In this document: positions 13,215 through 19,745 of the stretch, piece after piece
Numbering within the stretch: the stretch's first letter is position 1
Layout of the letters: the number at the start of each line of letters is the position of its first letter
NCBI RefSeq assembly: GCF_014646915.1
Contig: NZ_BMOE01000003.1
Location: 124,001 to 188,000, forward strand
Source: Deinococcus aquiradiocola
GTDB taxonomy: Bacteria; Deinococcota; Deinococci; Deinococcales; Deinococcaceae
Direction: 5' to 3'
DNA length: 64,000 nucleotides
The notes under the pieces: generated by a model
What the model was told of the DNA's origin: nothing
The model's database searches: none
The model's input: the letters and a program-made list of their open reading frames with translations, nothing else
Translations under genes and position numbers: made by a program

Positions 13215-13804
13215 TGCCCCGCTACGCCCCGCAGCACCGCGAACACACCCGCGAACGCATCCTGGACGCCGCGTCCAGGGCGTACCTGCGGGCCGGACTG
13301 TCGGGCGTCAGCGTGCAGAGCGTGATGCAGGACGCCGGACTCACGCACGGCGGCTTCTACGCGCACTTCGAGAACCGCGACGCGCTCGTGGCCGCGGCCC
13401 TCGAACGCTCCGCCTTCCGCAAGCACGCCGCGCTCGTCGCGCACGCCCGCACTCACCCGCACCCGCTCGCGGCCCTCGTCCGCGCGTACCTGAGCCGCCA
13501 GCACCGCGACCACCCGGACGACGGCTGCCCCCTCCCCGCCCTGAGCGCCGACGTGTCCCGCGCGCAGGACCCGCTCAGACGCACGTTCGCGCAGGGCCTC
13601 ACGCACTTCACGCAGAGCGTCCTGGGCCTGCAGCCGGACCTGACGCCCGCCCAGGCGCAGACGCTCGTCGCCGCGCTCGTCGGCACGCTGCTGCTGGCCC
13701 GCGCCCTCCCGGACCGCGAAGCGAGCGACGCCCTGCTGCACGGCGCCCGACACACCCTGATCAAAGCGCTCCCGCCCGCACCGCCCGGCCCGGCCCCGGC
13801 CTGA
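13214..13804 (+). CDS. TetR/AcrR-family regulator
   Basis: A 196-residue repressor with an N-terminal TetR helix-turn-helix (residues about 11-57: RERILDAASRAYLRAGLSGVSVQSVMQDAGLTHGGFYAHFENRD) and a helical ligand domain. The start ATG overlaps the paaI stop (TGATG). It probably controls its own transcript with paaI through the palindrome over the promoter. The KstR/PaaR-like identity is not established, so no symbol is given. Confidence 0.88.
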   Translation: MPRYAPQHREHTRERILDAASRAYLRAGLSGVSVQSVMQDAGLTHGGFYAHFENRDALVAAALERSAFRKHAALVAHARTHPHPLAALVRAYLSRQHRDHPDDGCPLPALSADVSRAQDPLRRTFAQGLTHFTQSVLGLQPDLTPAQAQTLVAALVGTLLLARALPDREASDALLHGARHTLIKALPPAPPGPAPA

Positions 13805-13826
13805 CCGCGCCCCCGCACGTCAGGGG

Positions 13827-14492
13827 TCAGCGGTTCGCCTCGCGCTGCGCGATGAGCGCCGCCTCCACCCGGTTCCGGACCTGCAGCTTCTGCAGGATGT
13901 TCGTCATGTAGTGCTTCACGGTCTTCTCCGTCAGGTCCAGGTCCCGTCCGATCTCCTTGTTGCTGCGCCCGCCCGCCACGCCCTCCAGAATCTGCCGTTC
14001 GCGCGGCGTCAGGTCGTGCAGCGGCCCGGCCCCCTCCCGCCGGGCGCTCGCCATCTCCACGAGCACGCCCGCCGCGAGGGCCGGCGTGATGTACACCTCG
14101 CCCGCCTGCACGGCCCGCAGGATCTGCCGCAGTTCGCGGCCCGCCACGCCCTTCAGGATGTACCCGCGCGCCCCGCCCTTCAGGGACGCGAGCACGTCCG
14201 ACTCCTCCTCGCTGAAGGTCAGCATCACGATCTTCGTGACGGGACACGCGGCCGATACCGCCCGCAGCGCGCTCAGCCCGCCGCCCGGCAGGTTCAGGTC
14301 CAGCAGCAGCAGGTCCGGCAGCAGCGTCGTCGCGAGCGTCAGCGCCTCGGGGCCGCTGCTGCCCTCACCCACCACCTCCAGATCACCGTCACTGCCGAGC
14401 GCGGCCGCCACGCCCTCCCGGAACAGCGGGTGGTCGTCCACGATCACCACCCGCACCCGGTCCGGCCGCCCGTCTTGCACGGGGTCAGTCAT
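13827..14492 (-). CDS. NarL/LuxR-family response regulator
   Basis: A 221-residue regulator with a receiver domain (phospho-acceptor Asp65 in LLLLDLNLP, acidic pair VDDH near 19-21, Lys in GARGYILKGV) and a C-terminal LuxR-type HTH (residues about 155-215, LTPRERQILEGVAGGRSNKEIGRDLDLTEKTVKHYMTNIL). Its start overlaps the end of the sensor-kinase gene by 8 bp, so the pair is co-translated. A shared palindrome upstream of the kinase and cupredoxin genes is a candidate target. Confidence 0.94.
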   Translation of the reverse strand: MTDPVQDGRPDRVRVVIVDDHPLFREGVAAALGSDGDLEVVGEGSSGPEALTLATTLLPDLLLLDLNLPGGGLSALRAVSAACPVTKIVMLTFSEEESDVLASLKGGARGYILKGVAGRELRQILRAVQAGEVYITPALAAGVLVEMASARREGAGPLHDLTPRERQILEGVAGGRSNKEIGRDLDLTEKTVKHYMTNILQKLQVRNRVEAALIAQREANR

Positions 14493-15912
14493 GGTCGCCC
14501 TCCGTCCCGCCGAGCGGCAGGGTCGCCTCGGCCCGCGTGCCGCCGCCCGGCAGGGCACGCAGCGAGAAGGTCCCGCCGAGACTCTCCGCACGTTCACGCA
14601 TCCCGACCAGCCCCAGATGCCCATCGAGCGCCTCGCCGTCCCACGACATGCCCTCCCCGGCATCACTCACGTGCAGGTGCAGCGCGTCCCCCTGCACGAA
14701 GGCCTCCACCCGCAGCGGGGCCCGCGCGTGCCGGGCCGCGTTCGCGAGCGCCTCCTGCACGATGCGGTACGCGGCGATCTTGAGCGGCAGGGACGCCCCG
14801 TCCGGCAGGGCGTGCAGCTGCAGGTCCGCCGGCGTGTCCGTCCGGCGGCGGTGGTCGCGCACCGCGCGCTGCAGCGTGCCCGGCAGGTCCAGCGGTTCCA
14901 GGTCCGGCAGGCGCAGGTCCGTCGCGATGAGCCGCATCTCGCGCAGCGCCGACGCGAGCGACCCCTCCAGCGACAGCAGGTCGCGGTCGGCGTCCACGCT
15001 CAGGCCCCGGAAGGCCGACAGGCTCTCCAGCCGCAGCAGCGCGTAACTCAGGTCCTGCGCCGGACCGTCGTGCAGGTCGCTCGACACGCGCCGCAGGAAC
15101 CGCTCGCTGTGCGCCGCGTGCCGGGCCGCCGCGCGCCGCACGCGGACGTTCAGCGCCCCGTTCTGCACGAGCAGCGACTCCAGCGTCCGCACCTGCTCCT
15201 CCAGCCGCACCTGCTGCGCCCGGATGGTGTCTGACCCGCGCCGCACCAGTCCCGACAGCGTCAGGTACGTCAGGAGGGCGGCGCCGCCCACCACCAGCCA
15301 GCTGCGCAGCTGCGCCGCCCGGATCTCCCGTTCGAGCGGCCCGGCCAGCTGGTAGAACTCCGCGACGGCGATCACGCGCGCCGACCCCTCGGTCCGCATC
15401 GGGGTGTACGTCTCGATCAGCCGCGAGTACCGGCCGCGCTGCGACGCGTTCTCCGACTCGCGCAGGTCCGTGATGTCGCTCGACACCTCGCCCCGCCACG
15501 CCCGCACCTGATCTTCCTTGACGGGGAACACCTTCCCGGCATTCTCGCCGTACACGACGCGTCCGCCCGGCGCCCAGATCTTCACGCTGACGATCTCGTG
15601 CCCGAGCGGCGTGCGCGCCAGCAGGTCCTCGATGGCCGCCACCCGCCGGGGAGGCAGCCACGGCCCCTCGCCCAGCTCCTGCAGCTGCGTCACGAGGAAA
15701 TTCTCGACGTACAGCGACGTGGTGGCCGCCGTGCGGTGAATGACGCCCTCCCGGATCTGCAGGCCCACCCACCAGCCGGTCACGAGCATGCTCGCGAGCA
15801 GCACCAGCAGGCTCGCGAGGTTGTACTGCCCGGCCAGCGTCAGGCGCCGCGCCGGGCCGCGCAGCAGGCCCCGCCACCGACCGGCGGGGGAGAGCGGAAC
15901 CGTGAGGGACAT
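14485..15912 (-). CDS. NarL-type sensor histidine kinase
   Basis: The 475-residue kinase has two membrane helices (about 31-50 and 204-221) bracketing an extracytoplasmic sensor region of about 150 residues. A coiled linker follows, then a HisKA_3 dimerisation domain with phospho-His281 (SSDLHDGPAQDLSY) and a HATPase domain (AYRIVQEALANAARHA, HLGLVGMRERAESLGG). The sensed signal is unknown; there is no recognisable CHASE or PAS domain. The GATAAT -10 lies 5 nt before the ATG, suggesting a leaderless message. Confidence 0.92.
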   Translation of the reverse strand: MSLTVPLSPAGRWRGLLRGPARRLTLAGQYNLASLLVLLASMLVTGWWVGLQIREGVIHRTAATTSLYVENFLVTQLQELGEGPWLPPRRVAAIEDLLARTPLGHEIVSVKIWAPGGRVVYGENAGKVFPVKEDQVRAWRGEVSSDITDLRESENASQRGRYSRLIETYTPMRTEGSARVIAVAEFYQLAGPLEREIRAAQLRSWLVVGGAALLTYLTLSGLVRRGSDTIRAQQVRLEEQVRTLESLLVQNGALNVRVRRAAARHAAHSERFLRRVSSDLHDGPAQDLSYALLRLESLSAFRGLSVDADRDLLSLEGSLASALREMRLIATDLRLPDLEPLDLPGTLQRAVRDHRRRTDTPADLQLHALPDGASLPLKIAAYRIVQEALANAARHARAPLRVEAFVQGDALHLHVSDAGEGMSWDGEALDGHLGLVGMRERAESLGGTFSLRALPGGGTRAEATLPLGGTEGDHD

Positions 15913-15917
15913 GCCGC

Positions 15918-15960
15918 ATTATCGTCCTCGCGGCCCGCCCGCACATCCAACCAAGGTCGG
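15918..15960 (-). promoter_or_regulatory. Kinase-regulator promoter with palindromic activator site
   Basis: On the minus strand the order is CCGACCTTGGTTGG (15947-15960), a weak -35 position ATGTGC, a 17-bp spacer, GATAAT (15918-15923), then ATG after 5 nt. The palindrome centre is about 41.5 bp upstream of the presumed start, the usual class II activator position. The same module with the same spacing precedes the cupredoxin gene. Confidence 0.5.
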
Positions 15961-16010
15961 GGCAGGACGGGCCGCGCGTCAGGACAGCCGGGCACAGTCA
16001 CCGGAAGGTC

Positions 16011-16137
16011 ATACGGTTTTGAGCTGAACTCGTAGAGTTCAGCCGAGCGAAGCGAGCACCAACAAGTCCGGTGTTGAGGAGGTGGAAGGGATGTCGGTGC
16101 TGTTCCCGGCATCCCTGGAATCGGATCAACACCGTAT
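16011..16137. repeat. Small hairpin-rich interspersed repeat
   Basis: A 127-bp noncoding element is bounded by inverted ATACGGT and ACCGTAT. Inside are a perfect 9-bp hairpin (GCTGAACTC-GTA-GAGTTCAGC, 16023-16043) and a GGGATG/CATCCC stem. It resembles Deinococcus small noncoding repeats. It is flanked by two 15-nt near-identical direct repeats (15997-16011 and 16141-16155, one mismatch), the right one overlapping the end of the cupredoxin gene. Confidence 0.65.
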
Positions 16138-16141
16138 CAGG

Positions 16142-16519
16142 TCACTGGAAGGTCAGGTCGCTCTTCATGCCTTTGCCTTCGTGTCCCGGCACCGGGCAGT
16201 ACGCGTTGTACGTCCCGGCAGGCAGGTCGATGGTCAGGGTGGTCTTCTCGCCCGCCTTGAGCCAGCCGGTCGAGATCTCGAAGTCCTTCCCGCCGATCTT
16301 GCCTTCCACGGCGAGCGCGTGCGGGTACTTGCCAGTGTTCGTCACGGCGAAGGTGACGGGGCCCGTCACCTTCATGCTTTCCAGGCCCATCGTCCACTCG
16401 TTCAGGTTCACCTGCACGACGGTCGGCTTGGCGGGCGTGGGCGCACTGCCCTGCGCTCCGGCGGCCGTGATGAACAGGGTGACGGCGAGCAGGGCCCCTG
16501 CGGTGCGTTGAATGTTCAT
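16142..16519 (-). CDS. Secreted cupredoxin (blue-copper-like) protein
   Basis: A 125-residue protein with a signal peptide (cleavage likely after residue 22, ITAAGAQ) and a single cupredoxin domain. Type 1 copper ligands are visible: His67 (KYPHAL), Cys108, His113 and Met118 (YCPVPGHEGKGM). It should carry electrons or bind copper outside the membrane. GAGGAG precedes the ATG. Its promoter carries the same palindrome as the neighbouring two-component operon, suggesting control by that system. Confidence 0.88.
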   Translation of the reverse strand: MNIQRTAGALLAVTLFITAAGAQGSAPTPAKPTVVQVNLNEWTMGLESMKVTGPVTFAVTNTGKYPHALAVEGKIGGKDFEISTGWLKAGEKTTLTIDLPAGTYNAYCPVPGHEGKGMKSDLTFQ

Positions 16520-16611
16520 GCGTGCTCCTCGCGGCCGGACCCGCGCCGCGCCCGACCGGCCGACCTCACGGTGAGGTGGGCGCGGCGCGCGGCAGGGACG
16601 GTCCTGCCGTC

Positions 16612-16654
16612 ATTACACGCCTGCGGGGGGGCGCCGCACACCGACCTTGGTCGG
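16612..16654 (-). promoter_or_regulatory. Cupredoxin promoter with palindromic activator site
   Basis: On the minus strand: palindrome CCGACCAAGGTCGG (16641-16654), TGTGCG at the -35 position, a 17-bp spacer and TGTAAT (16612-16617). The palindrome-to--10 distance equals that of the kinase promoter. The leader to the ATG at 16519 is then about 86 nt. The same palindrome lies about 49 bp upstream of the divergent esterase start. Confidence 0.5.
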
Positions 16655-16684
16655 GTGGCGGTCCCACCCATGGTCGCCCTCCTG

Positions 16685-16690
16685 TACAGT
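16685..16690 (+). promoter_or_regulatory. -10 box of the esterase gene, leaderless type
   Basis: TACAGT is followed by 6 nt and the ATG at 16697; no SD sequence is present. No clear -35 is seen, so activator help is possible. Confidence 0.45.
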
Positions 16691-16696
16691 GCCGTC

Positions 16697-17668
16697 ATGC
16701 ACTTCGACCTGCCGCTGGAGCAGCTGGAGGGGTACGACCCCCGCGAGACCGCGCCGCACGACTTCCTGCCGTTCTGGCAGGAGACGCTCGCGCAGGCGCG
16801 CATGCACGACCTGAACGCCCGCTTCGACCCGCTCGTCACGCCGCTGCGGCAGGTGGAGGTGCAGGACGTGACCTTCTCCGGGCACGGCGGCGCGCCCATC
16901 CGGGGGTGGCTGCTGACGCCCGCCGGGACGACCGGGCCGCTGCCGTGCGTGGTGGAGTTCATCGGGTACGGCGGTGGGCGCGGGCACCCGACTGACTGGC
17001 TCACCTGGCCGTCCGCCGGGTACGCGACCCTCGTGATGGACACGCGCGGGCAGGGCACGGCGTGGCGGCAGGGCGACACGCCGGACCCCGGCGCGGACGG
17101 CGCGCCGCACCTGCCGGGCTTCATGACGCAGGGTATCCGGCACCGCGACACCTACTACTACCGGCGGGTCGTGACGGACGCCGTGCGTGCCGTGGAGGCC
17201 GCCCGCACGCACCCGCGCGTGGACGCCGCCCGCATCGCCGTGAGCGGCGGCAGTCAGGGCGGCGGGCTGGCGCTGGCCGTGGCGGGACTCGTGCCGGACC
17301 TCGCGCTGTGCATGACGGACGTGCCGTTCCTCACGCACTTCCGGCGCGCCGTGACCCTGACGGACAGCGCGCCGTACAGCGAGATCGCGCAGTACCTCCG
17401 CATTCACCGCACGCGGGTGGACGAGGTGATGGGCACGCTCGCGTACTTCGACACGCTGCACTTCGCGCCGCTCGCCATGGCGCCCGCCGTGTTCTCGGTG
17501 GGCCTGATGGACGCCGTGTGCCCGCCCAGCACCGTGTACGCCGCGTACAACCGCTACGCGGGCCGCAAGGAGATGCACGTGTACTCCTTCAACGGCCACG
17601 AGGGCGGCGAGGGCACGCACCTGCAGGTGAAGCTCGCCGCCCTGAACGCGCACCTCCCGCTCGACTGA
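16697..17668 (+). CDS. Acetyl xylan esterase / cephalosporin-C deacetylase family hydrolase
   Basis: A 323-residue alpha/beta-hydrolase of the AXE1 (CE7) family. The nucleophile elbow ISGGSQGG appears as AVSGGSQGGGLAL (Ser in G-S-Q-G), the acid Asp in FSVGLMDAVCPPSTVYAAYN, and the His in NGHEGG; the oxyanion and family-specific RGQG block is DTRGQGTAWRQGD. Length matches the family (about 320). No signal peptide, so it acts in the cytoplasm on small acetylated esters. The start is placed at the leaderless ATG. Confidence 0.92.
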   Translation: MHFDLPLEQLEGYDPRETAPHDFLPFWQETLAQARMHDLNARFDPLVTPLRQVEVQDVTFSGHGGAPIRGWLLTPAGTTGPLPCVVEFIGYGGGRGHPTDWLTWPSAGYATLVMDTRGQGTAWRQGDTPDPGADGAPHLPGFMTQGIRHRDTYYYRRVVTDAVRAVEAARTHPRVDAARIAVSGGSQGGGLALAVAGLVPDLALCMTDVPFLTHFRRAVTLTDSAPYSEIAQYLRIHRTRVDEVMGTLAYFDTLHFAPLAMAPAVFSVGLMDAVCPPSTVYAAYNRYAGRKEMHVYSFNGHEGGEGTHLQVKLAALNAHLPLD

Positions 17669-17691
17669 CTGGCCTCCCTGCATGCAGGGCG

Positions 17692-17958
17692 TTACCCGAA
17701 GTCCGGCTCGTCCCGGCCCTGCCGGTCTGTCCGGACGTCGTCCCGCGGAGGCTGCCGTGTCGCGAGAACCCGCGCGCCGCTGCGGGGCGTCTGCCGGATC
17801 AGGATCAGGTCCACCCGGAAACGGTCCAGCACGTCCAGAATCTCCGTGCCGGGCGGCGGGGTGCCCGCCTCGAGAAAGAGGTCGATGACGGCACGCTCCC
17901 GGCCTGCCGGTTCGACGTGCGCGATCAGGTCCACCTCGATCCGCGCGTCACGCGGCAT
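17692..17958 (-). CDS. Hypothetical small protein
   Basis: An 88-residue protein of no recognised family, starting at an ATG preceded by GGGGGAG. The first 60 residues look like an alpha/beta fold (IEVDLIAHV, EILDVLDRFRVDLILIRQ); the C-terminus is Arg/Asp-rich and disordered. It stands alone between the esterase and the cox promoter. The reading frame extends upstream but without a better start. Confidence 0.5.
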   Translation of the reverse strand: MPRDARIEVDLIAHVEPAGRERAVIDLFLEAGTPPPGTEILDVLDRFRVDLILIRQTPRSGARVLATRQPPRDDVRTDRQGRDEPDFG

Positions 17959-18043
17959 GACTCCCCCCGGGGTGACTTGGGCGGTGAACGTGCATGGACT
18001 CGGCAGGCATGGCCCCTCCTGAGTGCGAACCGACCGTCCGACC

Positions 18044-18062
18044 GAACGGGAAGGTCCCGTTC
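18044..18062. promoter_or_regulatory. Perfect 8-bp inverted repeat upstream of cox genes
   Basis: GAACGGGA-AGG-TCCCGTTC, about 110 bp before the presumed coxM -10 and 86 bp upstream of the divergent small gene. It could be an operator or a factor-independent pause site. The 353-bp gap from 17959 to 18311 holds this repeat and the cox promoter but no convincing ORF. Confidence 0.35.
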
Positions 18063-18163
18063 CCGCGTGCCGTTCGCGTGTCTTTGATTCCCAGCTTACA
18101 GAATCCTTGACGCCCGCACCCAAAGCTCCGATAAAGGGCCTCTCATGCAAAAGCGGATCGCGC

Positions 18164-18169
18164 TACACT
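18164..18169 (+). promoter_or_regulatory. Candidate -10 of the coxMSL operon
   Basis: TACACT about 140 bp before coxM; the -35 region is poor. The leader would end in a GAGGAG SD directly before the coxM ATG. Confidence 0.3.
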
Positions 18170-18311
18170 GTGGATGCAGGAACAATCCAGCGTGACCGTT
18201 CGCATGCCGGGCGTCCCTGGACCCATCCCGAGCCATTCCCCTCAGCCGGGACGGCGCGGCCCTGCATGCCGTCCCAGTCCCACATCGTCCTGAAGATCCC
18301 GAGGAGCGTTC

Positions 18312-19193
18312 ATGTTTCCAGTCAGCTTCGAGTATGTGAGATCCACCTCCGTCGAGGAAGCCCTCGCCGCCCTGCAGCAGCACGGCGGCGACGCCCGCGT
18401 GCTCGCCGGCGGCCAGAGCCTCATCCCCGCCATGCGGTACCGCCTCGCGCGTCCCGCTGTGCTCGTCGACATCAACCGCGTGCAGGGCCTCGACACCCTC
18501 CACGAGGCCGACGGGCACCTGCACATCGGCGCGACCCTCCGCGACGCCCGGCTCGAATTCACGCCCTGGATCGCCGAACGGTACTCGCTGCTCAGCGACG
18601 TGAGCCGCGTCGTCGCGGACCCCATCGTGCGCCACATGGGCACCGTCGTCGGCAGCGTCTGCCACAACGACCCCTCCGGCGACTGGACGGCCGCCGCGCT
18701 CGCCGCGCGCGCCACCATGACCGTGCAGGGCCAGGACGGCCCGCGCGACGTCCTGATCGACGACTTCCTGATCGACGCCTTCCAGACCTCCGTGCAGGAC
18801 GGCGAACTGGCCATCGCCATGCGCCTCCCCACACCCGGCCCGCGCACGCAGGGCTCGTACCAGAAGATCGAACGCAAGGTCGGCGACTACGCCACCTGCG
18901 CGGCCGCCGTGCAGCTCACGCTGGACGACGCCGGACTCATCAGCGCCGCCGGGGTCGCCATCACGGCCGCCGCGACCACCGCCATCCGCGTCGCGAAAGC
19001 CGAAGCGATGCTTATCGGCCAGCGCCCCACCCTGCAACTCCTGCAGGACGCCGCGATGGAGGCCAGCATCCTGTCCACGCCCGTCGCGGACGCGCGCGGC
19101 AGCGTCGCCTACAAGAAAGACATGGCGCGCGTCCTCGTGCTGCGCGGCCTGAAGCAGTCCCTCACCCGCCTGAACGCGGAGGTCACAGCATGA
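18312..19193 (+). CDS. coxM: CO dehydrogenase medium (FAD) subunit
   Basis: A 293-residue FAD-binding flavoprotein subunit that passes electrons from the iron-sulfur subunit to the quinone pool. Both FAD motifs are present: [17 protein letters not shown] (about 31-48) and [15 protein letters not shown] (about 113-127); the C-terminal CO-dehydrogenase flavoprotein domain follows. GAGGAG precedes the ATG, and the stop overlaps coxS. The M-S-L order is that of form I CO dehydrogenases. Confidence 0.93.
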   Translation: MFPVSFEYVRSTSVEEALAALQQHGGDARVLAGGQSLIPAMRYRLARPAVLVDINRVQGLDTLHEADGHLHIGATLRDARLEFTPWIAERYSLLSDVSRVVADPIVRHMGTVVGSVCHNDPSGDWTAAALAARATMTVQGQDGPRDVLIDDFLIDAFQTSVQDGELAIAMRLPTPGPRTQGSYQKIERKVGDYATCAAAVQLTLDDAGLISAAGVAITAAATTAIRVAKAEAMLIGQRPTLQLLQDAAMEASILSTPVADARGSVAYKKDMARVLVLRGLKQSLTRLNAEVTA

Positions 19194-19681
19194 ACGTCAC
19201 CATGACCATCAATGGCCGCAAGGTCAGCGCCGACGTCGAGGAACGCACGCTGCTCGCGTACTTCATCCGCGAACAGGGCCACCTGACCGGCACGCACGTC
19301 GGCTGCGACTCCAGCAGCTGCGGCTGCTGCGTCGTCCTGCAGGACGGCAGCCCCGTCAAGAGCTGCACCGCCTTCGCCGTCATGGCCGAAGGCAGCGACA
19401 TCCGCACCGTCGAGGGCCTCGCGCAGGGCGGCACGCTGCACCCGCTGCAGCAGGCGTTCACGGACCAGCACGGCCTGCAGTGCGGGTACTGCACGCCCGG
19501 CATGCTCATGACGAGCCTCGCGCTGCTGGAACGCAACCCCAACCCCACCGAGCACGAGATCCGCGAAGGCCTCAGCGGAAACCTCTGCCGCTGCACCGGC
19601 TACAACAACATCGTGAAGGCCGTGCAGCAGGCGGCCGGCACCATGGGCGCCCAGACCGCCGATACCGCCGCCGCCGACTGA
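19190..19681 (+). CDS. coxS: CO dehydrogenase small (2Fe-2S) subunit
   Basis: The 163-residue protein carries two [2Fe-2S] clusters: the plant-ferredoxin type near residues 41-63 (CDSSSCGCC and the later Cys of VKSC) and the C-terminal four-helix type (QCGYCTPGM and CRCTGYNNI). The ATG overlaps the coxM stop (ATGA). It relays electrons from the molybdenum site in CoxL to FAD in CoxM. Confidence 0.95.
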   Translation: MNVTMTINGRKVSADVEERTLLAYFIREQGHLTGTHVGCDSSSCGCCVVLQDGSPVKSCTAFAVMAEGSDIRTVEGLAQGGTLHPLQQAFTDQHGLQCGYCTPGMLMTSLALLERNPNPTEHEIREGLSGNLCRCTGYNNIVKAVQQAAGTMGAQTADTAAAD

Positions 19682-19745
19682 AACGGAACGCCGCACGGTT
19701 CCCGTCCGGCCCGCAGCGCCCGCAGACCACAGCACAGGAGGGAGC

